DNA of 64,000 bases, taken from contig NZ_LXLV01000023.1 of the NCBI RefSeq assembly GCF_001757995.1, positions 62,001 through 126,000 of the forward strand. Direction: 5' to 3'. The position numbers and the translations under genes were made by a program. Numbering within the stretch: position 1 is the stretch's first letter; each line of letters begins with the position of its first letter. This document shows positions 1 through 8,105 of the stretch, one piece after another. The notes beneath the pieces are model-generated. The model was not told the DNA's origin and ran no database searches. It worked only from the letters and a program-made list of their open reading frames with translations. The DNA is from Bacillus mycoides. Lineage in GTDB: Bacteria; Bacillota; Bacilli; Bacillales; Bacillaceae_G.

Positions 1-1
1 T

Positions 2-418
2 TCTGGTGCTGGAGCTGTAATTGCAGCACTAATTTTTGGTGGGAGGCAGCAGTGGCATAAGAGAGGATTATTTGCGTATGGTGGTGTTTTAATTAGTGGA
101 ATGGCGTTATTAATTAAGCCTTTCGTTTCTTGGGCGCCTGCCTTAATAGCTTTAATGGCAATTGAAGGATTCGGTATTATGATATTTGGGCTCATTTGGG
201 AAACAAGTTTACAAGATCTTGTACCAGAAGAAGCATTTGGAAGAGTGGCAAGCCTTGATATGTTAGGTTCATTTGCTTTATTACCATTAGGATATGTGGT
301 TGTAGGCTGGTTAGCTACTGTAATAGGTGGAAAGATAACAATTATAATGCTAGCTATTTTAGTACTCATAACAATTGGAATGGCATTGTCTGTACCAAGT
401 ATTCGGCGATTCGATTGA
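2..418 (+). CDS. MFS transporter, C-terminal part (partial)
   Basis: The reading frame is open from the first bases of the window and ends at a TGA at 416-418, so only the last ~138 residues are present. They form several hydrophobic helices with small cytoplasmic loops (GRQQWHKRG after the first helix), and end in the short basic tail SIRRFD. The motif WETSLQDLVPEEAFGRVASLD is the amphipathic loop and helix typical of the second half of drug-efflux MFS carriers of the MdtH/YfiS type. Substrate cannot be judged. The start codon lies upstream of the window. An internal ATG at 101 is not the real start, because the frame continues upstream without a stop. Confidence 0.8.
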   Translation, partial: SGAGAVIAALIFGGRQQWHKRGLFAYGGVLISGMALLIKPFVSWAPALIALMAIEGFGIMIFGLIWETSLQDLVPEEAFGRVASLDMLGSFALLPLGYVVVGWLATVIGGKITIIMLAILVLITIGMALSVPSIRRFD

Positions 419-447
419 TTATGTAGGCTAAAAGGGGGATATGGTAT

Positions 448-726
448 ATGACTATAGAAAACCTAAATGATTTAGTAGTAGCAGAGTTGAGATGTAAATA
501 CGTTTTGGAAGAAAAGGTATTTGAAGCAAAGAATTTTACGGTGTATATTGCTACTCCTATAGAAAATAAAATGACATATAATCGATTCATCTTAATTAAG
601 CATTTGTCTAATGAAGAGTCTTCCGTACACGTTTGGGACAAAAAAATCTGTGTAGACGCTACAAAAATACATATTGCAAAAGAAGTGACAGAAGCAATTC
701 AATCGGGTTTTGTAAATAAAGAGTAA
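448..726 (+). CDS. hypothetical protein, 92 aa
   Basis: Small soluble protein starting at an ATG with a good ribosome binding site (AAAAGGGGGATATG just upstream) and ending in the stem of a bidirectional hairpin. It has no signal peptide or membrane segment and is mixed alpha/beta by eye, with charged residues throughout. I do not recognise a family. It lies 29 bp after the MFS gene and may be co-transcribed with it. A minus-strand frame over the same bases has no ribosome binding site and is taken as a shadow. Confidence 0.6.
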   Translation: MTIENLNDLVVAELRCKYVLEEKVFEAKNFTVYIATPIENKMTYNRFILIKHLSNEESSVHVWDKKICVDATKIHIAKEVTEAIQSGFVNKE

Positions 727-748
727 GCCCTAATCAAATTAGGACTTA
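724..748. terminator. bidirectional hairpin between convergent genes
   Basis: TAAGCCCTAAT, loop CAA, ATTAGGACTTA: an 11-bp stem with one mismatch. It overlaps the stop codons of both convergent genes, so it probably terminates both. T-tracts are weak. Confidence 0.55.
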
Positions 749-1210
749 CTCTTCATTAAACACAAATGTTTGCTTCATTTTTTTACCCTCATTTACTGGA
801 TGACCGTTGTAAGAGAAATTCTTTTCTTCCCAAGTAATGACAACTTTGAAATTATGGCTATTAAAGTCTAATGGGAATACCATGTAGTCAAAGCTTGTAT
901 GACTTTTTGAAACGTTGTTATTTATTGTAGTAGGATTAAAAGTAGCTTTAGATGTAGGGTTATTATCAAGTATTTCCACTGATACATTTGAGACATCATT
1001 ACCGATGTTTTTTACGAATAAACTATATGTATCATATACACCGTGTTTTGGTTGCGCCGCTTGCTTGTTTGAGTTATGAGATTTGTCAATTTCGATATAC
1101 CACTGTTTAGACTTTGACGCAATTGGTAGTGAGTGAAATGTGTATGCGCTAGCTTGCATTGGTAGTGCTAAACATATAAGCGTAAAGAAAGTTATTATTT
1201 TTCGTTTCAT
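746..1210 (-). CDS. secreted hypothetical protein, 154 aa
   Basis: Residues 1-22 form a classic Sec signal peptide: MKRK, a hydrophobic core, then an ASA/Y cleavage region. The mature part is about 130 residues of beta-rich, Asn/Ser/Lys-rich sequence with no cysteine. It reads like an extracellular immunoglobulin-like or FxLD-type domain (SLFVKNIGNDVSNVSVEILD), a fold assignment I only infer. The start has a GGGAG ribosome binding site 9-10 bp upstream. I do not recognise a named family, and no function is proposed beyond secretion to the cell surface or medium. Confidence 0.65.
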   Translation of the reverse strand: MKRKIITFFTLICLALPMQASAYTFHSLPIASKSKQWYIEIDKSHNSNKQAAQPKHGVYDTYSLFVKNIGNDVSNVSVEILDNNPTSKATFNPTTINNNVSKSHTSFDYMVFPLDFNSHNFKVVITWEEKNFSYNGHPVNEGKKMKQTFVFNEE

Positions 1211-1300
1211 TTTTTGAGAGCTCCCATTCTTTAATGGATTTAATTGTTATTATCTTCTCTTTTTGAGATAATATACCACGCGATTTAAGGGGAAGGTATA

Positions 1301-1609
1301 TTGAAAGAACTAGTAAGTATGGGAAACGGCATTTTTCTACAACTGTTATTTTTGTATATATTTATTTCTGGTGTATTATTGGAGCTCAATCCATGGTGTG
1401 CGGTAGTGGTTTATGTGGCTAATGCTATAATAAGTCTTCTTCTAGGAATATACTTGATGTTTTTTTCTATGAAGAGAAGATCGAATACTATTTTTCTAAC
1501 ACTACCAGGTGGAATTGGAATAACATTATTTTCAATATTAATTATTGGATTTACAGTGTTTGCTTACTTTTTACCAGAAGGAGGTATTCCGCCTGTCATT
1601 CGTTTGTAG
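1301..1609 (+). CDS. small integral membrane protein, 102 aa
   Basis: Starts at TTG (1301) behind AAGGGGAAGG. Three hydrophobic segments are visible at roughly residues 10-28, 33-55 and 66-90, separated by short loops, one carrying KRRSN, which suggests a cytoplasmic turn. Pro/Gly-rich C-terminal tail (EGGIPPVIRL). No catalytic motif. A group-specific membrane protein of unknown role. It stands alone: the gene on its left is on the other strand and the next gene starts 325 bp downstream. Confidence 0.6.
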   Translation: MKELVSMGNGIFLQLLFLYIFISGVLLELNPWCAVVVYVANAIISLLLGIYLMFFSMKRRSNTIFLTLPGGIGITLFSILIIGFTVFAYFLPEGGIPPVIRL

Positions 1610-1933
1610 TATAAGTAACTCGATAGAGCCCCTATTTTTTCGTTATTAATCTTCCTAAGTATGCCACACGCACATAAAAACAAAACAAGGAAACTGTGTA
1701 GAGATTTTTCGGCATAGTTTCCTTGTTTTGTGATTAATAATAAGTGCTTGCTAATGGATACTAAAAAGCATATCAGGAGGATTAATTTATCAATATAAAG
1801 AAGAGAGTCCAACTTACAAAGGATAGATACAGGTGGAGAGGTACGAGTATTAATCAAAAGGAATGTGAATATGAAAAAATTTCCAATAAGTATGTTAAAA
1901 TAACATTGTCATATAATAAGGGGGATTTATTTT
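1610..1933. other. intergenic stretch with a 15-bp inverted repeat
   Basis: A perfect 15-bp stem (1681-1695 with 1716-1730, 20-nt loop) is followed on the minus strand by a short T-run, so it is a terminator-like element in minus orientation although no minus-strand gene is recognised here. A TATAAT at 1912-1917 sits just before the ppk2 ribosome binding site and is the likely -10 of its promoter. Otherwise no feature is seen. Confidence 0.45.
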
Positions 1934-2746
1934 ATGAAAAAAGAGCATCTTGCTAAAGTAGATTTAACGAAAAGAATTGATTCGAAATCTAAGTACAATA
2001 AGAAACTTGAAAAATATCAAATGCGTTTATTAGCACTACAGCAAATTTTAAAAGAAGAAAAAATCGCGGTTATGCTCGTTATGGAAGGTTGGGATGCAGC
2101 AGGTAAAGGCGGAGCGATTAAGCGAGTGACTGAACATCTTGATCCGCGTGGATTCCAAGTGAATCCAATTGGCGCGCCTGCGCTTCATGAAAAACGTTAT
2201 CATTATTTGCAACGTTTTTGGCGGAAAATTCCTCAGTACGGGCAAATTACTATATTCGATCGTTCATGGTACGGCCGTGTATTAGTTGAACGTGTAGAAG
2301 GTTTTGCTACAAACGAAGAGTGGACGAGAGCGTATGGTGAAATTAATGATTTCGAAAAATTATTAACAGATGATCATTACATAATAGGGAAGTTTTTCTA
2401 TCATATTAGTAAAGACGAACAGTTGAAGAGATTTAAAGAAAGAGAGAATAATCCTCTTAAAAGATGGAAAATTACAGATGAAGACTGGCGTAATCGGGAA
2501 AAATGGGATGAGTACGTAGAAGCAATGGAAGACATGTTTGAAGAAACAAATAAGCCGAATGCAAAATGGCATATTATTGCGAGTAATGATAAATTATACG
2601 CTCGTTTGAAAACATTGAAAGTGATTATTTCATTAATTGAGGATTATTTCTTAGAACATAATATAGAATTACCTTCGTATTATTATGAAATAAAAGAAGG
2701 TAAGAAAAAGGAAATTGAATCTGTGCAAGATGCAGGAGTCAAATAG
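1934..2746 (+). CDS. polyphosphate kinase 2 family protein (PPK2)
   Basis: 270 residues, close to the usual size of single-domain PPK2 enzymes, which transfer phosphate between polyphosphate and nucleotides. The Walker A motif GWDAAGKGG is at residues 52-60, the Walker B/DRS motif IFDRSWYGR at about 107-115, and the family lid region KRWKITDEDWRNREKWDEY at about 176-194. The N-terminal Lys/Glu-rich helix and C-terminal KEGKKKE tail are typical. The start ATG follows AAGGGGG. PPK2 classes differ in preferring NDP or NMP; I cannot assign the class with confidence. Cytosolic, monocistronic, with its own strong terminator. Confidence 0.9.
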   Translation: MKKEHLAKVDLTKRIDSKSKYNKKLEKYQMRLLALQQILKEEKIAVMLVMEGWDAAGKGGAIKRVTEHLDPRGFQVNPIGAPALHEKRYHYLQRFWRKIPQYGQITIFDRSWYGRVLVERVEGFATNEEWTRAYGEINDFEKLLTDDHYIIGKFFYHISKDEQLKRFKERENNPLKRWKITDEDWRNREKWDEYVEAMEDMFEETNKPNAKWHIIASNDKLYARLKTLKVIISLIEDYFLEHNIELPSYYYEIKEGKKKEIESVQDAGVK

Positions 2747-2776
2747 TAAAAAGGTTTGTATAGGAAATATGAAGGG

Positions 2777-2823
2777 AAGCTGTCTTGTAATTTGATTTTA
2801 CCAAATTACAAGACAGCTTTTTA
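2777..2823 (+). terminator. rho-independent terminator of ppk2
   Basis: Perfect 17-bp stem (2777-2793 with 2803-2819), 9-nt loop, followed by a T-run. Confidence 0.85.
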
Positions 2824-3303
2824 GTTGGAAGTATTTTATATATTTATATAAAGCGAGTGTACCGATTATTTTAGTTTGTGCTTTAGTAAGTTTGTTGTTT
2901 TGGGAAGGGGAAGCTTTAAGAAAGAGAAGAGGGGAAAGAGTAGTAGGGGAATTGTAAGGGGAATAGGCTAAATATGAATCGCATTTTAATTATGGAACGT
3001 TAGCTGTCAAAAAAATTTATAGAGTTATTTTGGGAACTCCTCGGTAATGGGCGAAACGTAAACCGTGGAGTTCTTTATTTTGTGATTATAGGCATATGTA
3101 TCACTGTCATTAAGTATTTGCTTTCATTCATTATCCGTCAAGATCAAGTTTTCGAAGTTTAGAAAGATAAACTGAATAATATTAATAAGTTGTATAATTG
3201 TTTTTTACATGTCATGAATGGGCACGTATCAAGTTCAAATAACGGATGCATAATATTATTTTCATAGGATTTTAAACATATTTTTCAAAGGGGTGTTCTT
3301 TAA
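2824..3303. other. intergenic, possible decayed membrane-protein frame
   Basis: No convincing gene. A frame open from 3004 to a TAG at 3160-3162 encodes 52 residues with a hydrophobic stretch (GVLYFVIIGICITVIKYLL) but has no usable start or ribosome binding site. Just before it, bases 2975-3003 read NRILIMER-stop, resembling the NRTLIIIWKQ end of the DUF2568 protein encoded next door. This suggests a decayed partial duplicate, but only weakly. Confidence 0.3.
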
Positions 3304-3639
3304 ATGTTTATAAAACCTATAAATTTAACGATTCGATTTTTTCTAGAATTATGTGCTCTTGCATCACTATGTTATTGGGGCTTTCAATTTTGGGAAAGTG
3401 TATATGTGAAATTTATTTTTTGCATTGGCTCACCACTACTTTTTGCGACAATATGGGGGATTTTCATTGCACCTAAAGCATCATTAAAACTGCCAGAACC
3501 ATATAGGTTTATGTTGGAAATCATATTGTTTGGAGTTACCTCAGTTGCTCTATATGTTGTTGATCAAATAACCTTAGCTATTATTCTTGGAATGGTATTT
3601 ATAATAAATCGCACTTTAATCATTATTTGGAAACAATAA
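3304..3639 (+). CDS. YrdB-like DUF2568 membrane protein
   Basis: 111 residues with four predicted transmembrane segments: about 12-30, 35-52, 66-84 and 87-105. The pattern IRFFLELCALASLCYWGF..., GSPLLFATIWGIFIAPKA and the Asn-Arg near the last helix (FIINRTLIIIW) match the DUF2568/YrdB family of small integral membrane proteins, whose biochemical role is unknown. Start ATG follows AAAGGGGTG with good spacing. Stands alone; a weak hairpin follows at 3648-3674. Confidence 0.75.
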   Translation: MFIKPINLTIRFFLELCALASLCYWGFQFWESVYVKFIFCIGSPLLFATIWGIFIAPKASLKLPEPYRFMLEIILFGVTSVALYVVDQITLAIILGMVFIINRTLIIIWKQ

Positions 3640-3647
3640 TTTTTTTG

Positions 3648-3674
3648 CTAAGTTTCTTCACGAAAGGAACTTAG
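3648..3674. terminator. hairpin after the DUF2568 gene
   Basis: CTAAGTTTCTT / AAGGAACTTAG arms with one G-T pair and a small loop. The T-tract is on the left (3640-3646), so orientation is unclear. Confidence 0.4.
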
Positions 3675-3793
3675 TATTATTTAAGGTGTAGGAGTAACGA
3701 AATATGGATAAATTTAAGCGCTTTAAATTTTGGGATTTTGTTGTTTTATAGTACATTAACAAGAGATATTAGTTTCATAGGGAGGGTGAGGAA

Positions 3794-5062
3794 ATGATAG
3801 ATACAGCAGATACTTCAATAAATAACCATATGTATACAGAAGAAGAGCAACAAAAATTATATAAACGAACGTTAATAATCGTAAGTATTTCACAAATGTT
3901 TGGCGGGGCGGGGTTAGCTGCTGGAATTACAGTAGGTGCACTTCTTGCACAGCAAATGCTTGGGACAGATGCATATGCAGGATTACCGGCTGCTATGTTT
4001 ACAATGGGATCTGCGGTAGCGGCTTTCTTTGTAGGGAAGTTATCGCAAAAATATGGTCGCCGAATAGGACTTGCAACAGGGTTTATAGTAGGGGGACTAG
4101 GGGCTATTGGAGTTGTATTGGCTGCGTTAACAAATAGTATTATTCTATTACTAGTTTCTTTACTCATATACGGTGCAGGTACAGCGACGAATCTACAAGC
4201 TCGTTATGCTGGTACCGATTTAGCAGATAAGAAGCAGCGAGCAACTGCTATTAGTATTACGATGGTTATGACGACTTTTGGTGCGGTAGCTGGTCCGAAT
4301 TTAGTAGGCGTAATGGGAGATTTTGCCGATTCAATTGGAATTCCTAACCTTGCTGGTCCGTTCATATTATCAGCAGCGGCATTTATACTTGCGGGTCTTG
4401 TCCTTTTTATTATGCTTCGTCCAGATCCGTTAATTATTGCTAACATAATAGAAAGATATAAACAGGAACATACATATAAAGGGCAACCAGTAACAGAAGA
4501 AATGATAGAAAATAAGCGTGGTGTTATTGTTGGAGCAATCGTTATGATACTTACTCAAATAGTGATGGTTGCGATTATGACGATGACGCCAGTTCATATG
4601 GGACACCACGGTCATGGTTTAAGTGCAGTAGGCCTTGTGATCGGTTTTCATGTAGGTGCAATGTATCTTCCATCTCTCGTTACGGGAATGTTAATTGATA
4701 AAATTGGCCGAACTACGATGAGTATAGCTGGTGGGGTGATTTTACTTGCAGCGGGTGTAATAGCTGCGATAGCACCAAGTGATTCTTTACTATTATTAAT
4801 TGTTGCTCTTTCTTTACTTGGATTAGGATGGAACCTCGGTTTAATAAGTGGAACAGCACAAATCGTTGATTCCACAACTCCTTCTACACGTGCTAAAACA
4901 CAAGGGAAAATAGATGTTTTTATTGCGTTAGCCGGAGCTTCAGGTGGAGCGATGTCAGGAATGGTAGTAGCTAATTCCAGTTATGCCGCATTATCATTAG
5001 CGGGAGGAGTGTTAGCATTATTGCTAATCCCTGTTGTGATATGGTCCCGGACAGGTAAATAA
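3794..5062 (+). CDS. MFS transporter, 422 aa
   Basis: Twelve hydrophobic segments after a 25-residue hydrophilic N-terminus. The loop-2 signature appears as GKLSQKYGRRIGLATG (about residues 81-96), and the equivalent second-half loop as GMLIDKIGRTTMSIAGG (about 296-312), with a central cytoplasmic loop around residues 215-240 (ERYKQEHTYKGQPVTEEMIENKRG). A His-rich turn HMGHHGHG follows helix 7. Drug or metabolite efflux is likely but the substrate is unknown. Start ATG behind GGGAGGGTGAGG. Confidence 0.85.
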   Translation: MIDTADTSINNHMYTEEEQQKLYKRTLIIVSISQMFGGAGLAAGITVGALLAQQMLGTDAYAGLPAAMFTMGSAVAAFFVGKLSQKYGRRIGLATGFIVGGLGAIGVVLAALTNSIILLLVSLLIYGAGTATNLQARYAGTDLADKKQRATAISITMVMTTFGAVAGPNLVGVMGDFADSIGIPNLAGPFILSAAAFILAGLVLFIMLRPDPLIIANIIERYKQEHTYKGQPVTEEMIENKRGVIVGAIVMILTQIVMVAIMTMTPVHMGHHGHGLSAVGLVIGFHVGAMYLPSLVTGMLIDKIGRTTMSIAGGVILLAAGVIAAIAPSDSLLLLIVALSLLGLGWNLGLISGTAQIVDSTTPSTRAKTQGKIDVFIALAGASGGAMSGMVVANSSYAALSLAGGVLALLLIPVVIWSRTGK

Positions 5063-5072
5063 AATTTAGATA

Positions 5073-5123
5073 AAAGAAGCGGCGTTCAAAGGGAGATAAT
5101 CAATCTTTGAATGCCGCTTCTTT
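5073..5123 (+). terminator. terminator after the MFS gene
   Basis: 19-bp stem (5073-5091 with 5105-5123) with one G-T pair, ending TTCTTTG. Confidence 0.8.
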
Positions 5124-5240
5124 GTGATTAACTAATAGTCTAACTGGAATCGTTGATATATTATGAGTTGTGATAGATATATTCGAAAAAACATTAATAT
5201 GATTTCATTTACCGTAATGTTAGTTGTATAAAAGGAAATT

Positions 5241-5418
5241 TTAGTTTAAATCCCGCTCTACAATAAGCCCTAAATGCGAAAATCCATCGCCAAATCCGTA
5301 CAGTAAAAGTGTATCTCCATTATTTAATTTCCCTTCCCTTCCTTTCTAAATCGTTATTAGACAATATTTGATCTGGAACATAAGTACCAATTGCAGTAAT
5401 GAGAGATTGAGAATTCAT
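5241..5418 (-). pseudogene. internally deleted, frameshifted FabH remnant
   Basis: On the minus strand an intact start region (ribosome binding site GGAGATG then ATG at 5418) encodes MNSQSLITAIGTYVPDQILSNNDLE..., the N-terminus of a beta-ketoacyl-ACP synthase III. After about 27 residues the frame runs to a stop. In another frame the sequence reads LNNGDTLLLYGFGDGFSHLGLIVERDLN-stop (ends at 5241), which is the C-terminal YGFGxG region of the same family. Some 270 residues between them, including the catalytic Cys-His-Asn region, are gone. This is the residue of an internal deletion plus frameshift, not a functional gene. Confidence 0.7.
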
Positions 5419-5596
5419 AAGAACATCTCCTGTATTTTTTGTAATCTGATACTAATATTAGATTATGAAAATGTCGATAAGAATTTTTACTGTATTGAAA
5501 CGATAATGTTTAATTCACTATGGAGGAATTTGGCGAATGACGTAAAAATAATATACGAAAAGCTTCTAAAATTGATAATGAAGGAGTTTGAGATTC

Positions 5597-6148
5597 TTGA
5601 AAAGAATCGTATATGTATTGTCTCTTGTTTTAATTTGTAGCTTTACTTATTTTATTTTACCAGAGAAGTCTTATGCTTGTGATTGTACTAAAGCATCACC
5701 AGAAGAGAGGTTACAAAAAAATGATGTAGTGTTTGAAGGTAAGGTATTAGAAGTTCAAGAGAAAGATGGAGAAATGAAAACATTATTTGAAGTGAAGAAA
5801 ATTTGGAAAGGGACAAGCTCTTCGCAAGTTATTATATATACAAGTTTTAGTAGCTGTGCATTTCGTTTTGCAGAGGGAGGAGAGTATCTAGTCTTTTCTT
5901 CTTATAGAGGAGAGAAAAAGTTAGAGACATCTATCTGCAGTGGAACGAAGAGATTAGATGAGGCAGAGATGGAGAGAAATACTTTAAGTCATATTGCGAA
6001 GGAAGCTATTCCGACGAAGAAAGTCGATTTGAAAGATGAAATGGTGAGCGGTTTAAGTTGGTGGCAAATGACTATCATTTCTATAGGTGTGTTATTAATA
6101 ATTGTTGTTGTTGTTATTTTCATTGTGAGAAGAACTCGCGAAAAATGA
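5597..6148 (+). CDS. TIMP-like membrane-anchored extracellular protein
   Basis: About 183 residues. Signal peptide MKRIVYVLSLVLICSFTYF... ends near AYACDC, and the mature chain begins CDCTKASPEERLQKNDVVFEGKVLEV. Such a Cys-x-Cys start followed by a beta strand is the look of the tissue-inhibitor-of-metalloproteinase-like fold found in Bacillus surface proteins. Two more cysteines (SSCAF, SICSG) probably pair with it. A C-terminal helix (about 155-178) and RRTREK anchor it in the membrane. I prefer the TTG at 5597 because AAGGAG at 5581-5586 is 10 bp upstream; the TTG at 5588 is too close. Protease-inhibitor activity is not shown. Confidence 0.7.
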   Translation: MKRIVYVLSLVLICSFTYFILPEKSYACDCTKASPEERLQKNDVVFEGKVLEVQEKDGEMKTLFEVKKIWKGTSSSQVIIYTSFSSCAFRFAEGGEYLVFSSYRGEKKLETSICSGTKRLDEAEMERNTLSHIAKEAIPTKKVDLKDEMVSGLSWWQMTIISIGVLLIIVVVVIFIVRRTREK

Positions 6149-6202
6149 CGATTAAAGTAAAAATACAAAGATTTTCTTTCTGTTTCTATAGGTGGTTTAA
6201 TC

Positions 6203-6231
6203 TTGTGAAAGCGAATTACTTATGCTACACT
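6203..6231 (+). promoter_or_regulatory. promoter of the hflX leader
   Basis: TTGTGA (6203-6208), 17-bp spacer, TACACT (6226-6231) with an extended -10 TG at 6223-6224. Predicted transcription start near 6238, about 395 nt upstream of hflX. Confidence 0.6.
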
Positions 6232-6264
6232 TTATGTAACTTAAAATGAACGGAGGGGCTTCCT

Positions 6265-6306
6265 TTGATCTTAATCAGATTACGTCTCAATACTTTGTGC
6301 CGATAA
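6265..6306 (+). CDS. hflX leader peptide with RLR motif
   Basis: Thirteen codons starting at TTG, with GGAGGGG at 6252-6258 leaving a 6-nt spacer. Product MILIRLRLNTLCR. An Arg-Leu-Arg tripeptide early in a short leader ORF is the established macrolide-dependent ribosome arrest motif (ErmD-type leaders). Here it sits 300 nt upstream of hflX and before two intrinsic terminators, so it probably senses stalled ribosomes. An overlapping ATG frame (6246-6314) lacks a ribosome binding site and is less likely. The peptide has not been demonstrated; the call is inference from motif and layout. Confidence 0.65.
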   Translation: MILIRLRLNTLCR

Positions 6307-6398
6307 TTGAATAGCGCTCAAAGACTCTGTCTGTGTACAGAGTGAACGGGATTGGTCTGCCTATTTTAAAGGAACCCTTTTTATTAAGCTTATATGTG

Positions 6399-6435
6399 AA
6401 AAAGAGGGAGGGACGAATACGCCCTCTTTTTGTTT
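6399..6435 (+). terminator. attenuator terminator 1 of hflX
   Basis: AAAAAGAGGG / CCCTCTTTTT stem of 10 bp (6399-6408, 6422-6431) with T-run. Confidence 0.75.
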
Positions 6436-6572
6436 TGCCTTTATAAATAGAACGGGATAGTATAGGCGAACACTTGTTGGATACGTATACTATCTTGGGA
6501 CTTTTTGACCATGTTATAGGACGAAAGCACTGCTTTCTTCTATTTCTTTGGTGAACCCTTATCCGTTTACGA

Positions 6573-6600
6573 AAACACAGGCAGTGACCTGTGTTTTTTA
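6573..6600 (+). terminator. attenuator terminator 2 of hflX
   Basis: AAACACAGG, loop CAGTGA, CCTGTGTTT, then TTTAT. It ends about 30 bp before the hflX start codon, so it must be read through for expression. Confidence 0.8.
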
Positions 6601-6631
6601 TTTTGCGTAATCGAAATGGAGGAATAAATAT

Positions 6632-7891
6632 ATGGAAGAATTATTACAAAGAGCAATATTAGTTGGAGTAAATTTAGGTAATGAAGCTGATTTTGCATAT
6701 TCGATGGAAGAGTTAGCAAATCTTACGGAAGCTTGTGATGTGGAAGTAATCGGTCAAGTGACGCAAAATTTACAGCGAGTAAATCCGTCGCATTATATTG
6801 GAAAAGGGAAGATTGAAGAAGTAGCAGCGTATGTGAAAGAAACAGATGCAAATATGGTCATCTTTAATGATGAATTATCTCCTTCACAAATTCGAAATTT
6901 AGAAGAGGATTTAGATTGTAAAGTAATTGATCGTACTATTTTAATTTTGGATATTTTTGCGCAACGTGCGAAAACGAAAGAAGCGCAGTTGCAAGTAGAA
7001 GTGGCACATCTTCAGTACATGATGCCTCGTTTAATCGGTCTTCGTGAATCTTTAGGAAGACAGAGCGGGGGAGTTGGCACGAAAAATAAAGGTGTCGGTG
7101 AGAAGAAGTTGGAATTAGATCGTCGTAAAATTGAAGAACAAATTGCAGCTCTAAATAAAGAATTAGAGGCACTTGTTGCACAGCGTCAAACGCAGCGTAA
7201 ACAACGAAAGAAAAATGAAATTCCAGTTGTGTCATTAGTAGGATATACGAATGCAGGTAAATCAACAATAATGAATACAATGCTTGAAATTTTTAATGGT
7301 ACTGTAGAAAAACAAGTATTTGAAAAAGATATGTTATTTGCTACGTTAGAGACATCTGTACGAAATATTGATTTACCAGATAATAAATCATTTTTATTAA
7401 CGGATACAGTTGGATTTGTAAGTAAATTACCGCATCATCTTGTGAAAGCATTCCGTTCAACGCTAGAGGAAGTGGCGGAAGCAGATTTACTCATTCACGT
7501 CGTAGATTACTCAAATCCCAATTATGAGCAATTAATTGATATTACAAATGAAACGTTAAAGAAAATTGGCGTGGAAAATATCCCAACGATTTATGCATAT
7601 AACAAATCAGATATGGTAGATGTTGAAATTCCGAAAGTGCAAGAAGATCGCGTTTATCTATCTGCGAAGAAACATGTTGGAATTGAAGAGCTTGTAGAAA
7701 TGGTTCGCTCACACATTTATAAAGAGTATACGAAGTGTGAAATGTTAATTCCATATGATCAAGGGCAGGTAGTTTCGTATTTCAACAATCATGCACACGT
7801 TTTATCTACGAGTTATGAAAATGAAGGTACGAAAATGGCACTAGAATGTAAGACGAGTGATTATGAGAAGTATAAGCGTTTTTCTATTTAA
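6632..7891 (+). CDS. hflX: ribosome-associated GTPase HflX
   Basis: 419 residues, normal for HflX. The N-terminal HflX domain contains NPSHYIGKGKIEEV (about 51-64) and the linker signature GGVGTKNKGVGEKKLELDRR (about 146-165). The GTPase domain shows G1 GYTNAGKS (204-211), G3 DTVGF (258-262) and G4 NKSD (324-327). HflX binds the 50S/70S ribosome and splits stalled ribosomes; homologues in Firmicutes contribute to macrolide-lincosamide tolerance. ATG start with ATGGAGGAAT upstream. Single-gene unit with its own leader and terminator; regulation by attenuation is described under the leader. Confidence 0.95.
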   Translation: MEELLQRAILVGVNLGNEADFAYSMEELANLTEACDVEVIGQVTQNLQRVNPSHYIGKGKIEEVAAYVKETDANMVIFNDELSPSQIRNLEEDLDCKVIDRTILILDIFAQRAKTKEAQLQVEVAHLQYMMPRLIGLRESLGRQSGGVGTKNKGVGEKKLELDRRKIEEQIAALNKELEALVAQRQTQRKQRKKNEIPVVSLVGYTNAGKSTIMNTMLEIFNGTVEKQVFEKDMLFATLETSVRNIDLPDNKSFLLTDTVGFVSKLPHHLVKAFRSTLEEVAEADLLIHVVDYSNPNYEQLIDITNETLKKIGVENIPTIYAYNKSDMVDVEIPKVQEDRVYLSAKKHVGIEELVEMVRSHIYKEYTKCEMLIPYDQGQVVSYFNNHAHVLSTSYENEGTKMALECKTSDYEKYKRFSI

Positions 7892-7894
7892 TAA

Positions 7895-7935
7895 AAAAAG
7901 ACGATCCTAATATGTTTTAGGATCGTCTTTTTCTT
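7895..7935 (+). terminator. hflX terminator
   Basis: 16-bp stem AAAAAGACGATCCTAA with TTAGGATCGTCTTTTT and T-run. Confidence 0.85.
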
Positions 7936-8105
7936 CATAGTTGCAAGCCTTCCTTTCGTCCTGTCCCAGTATAAAAGAAAATACAAAGAGTTCATATAAA
8001 TAAATCCGACAAAGCATATAGAAAAAATATATTTTTTTTAGAAGTTGAATTTCTGGAAATAGAAACGAAACCAGTATAGAATAGAAATGTTTCAAAACTC
8101 AGAAT

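Larger units (their letters stand above)
6307..6631 (+). promoter_or_regulatory. hflX: attenuator region of hflX
   Basis: After the leader peptide come a hairpin ACTCTGT/ACAGAGT (6324-6343), terminator 1 (6399-6435), a hairpin GATAGTATA/TATACTATC (6456-6494), and terminator 2 (6573-6600), directly before the hflX ribosome binding site. CACTGC at 6528-6533 can pair with GCAGTG at 6581-6586 inside terminator 2, a candidate competing structure. The arrangement fits transcription attenuation relieved by ribosome stalling on the leader peptide. Listeria hflX homologues are known antibiotic-inducible genes. Confidence 0.6.

Noticed and set aside
366-641. Minus-strand frame of 91 codons overlapping the MFS end and hypothetical gene
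   Set aside because: No ribosome binding site and lies across two genuine plus-strand genes.
2048-2245. Minus-strand frames inside ppk2
   Set aside because: Low-complexity, no start context; shadows of a gene with intact Walker motifs.
5368-5640. Plus-strand frame of 90 codons covering the fabH remnant and start of the TIMP-like gene
   Set aside because: Crosses the true start of the next gene and has no ribosome binding site; the minus strand explains the sequence better.
6246-6314. 23-codon ATG frame as the hflX leader peptide
   Set aside because: No ribosome binding site upstream; the TTG frame at 6265 has GGAGGGG at ideal distance.
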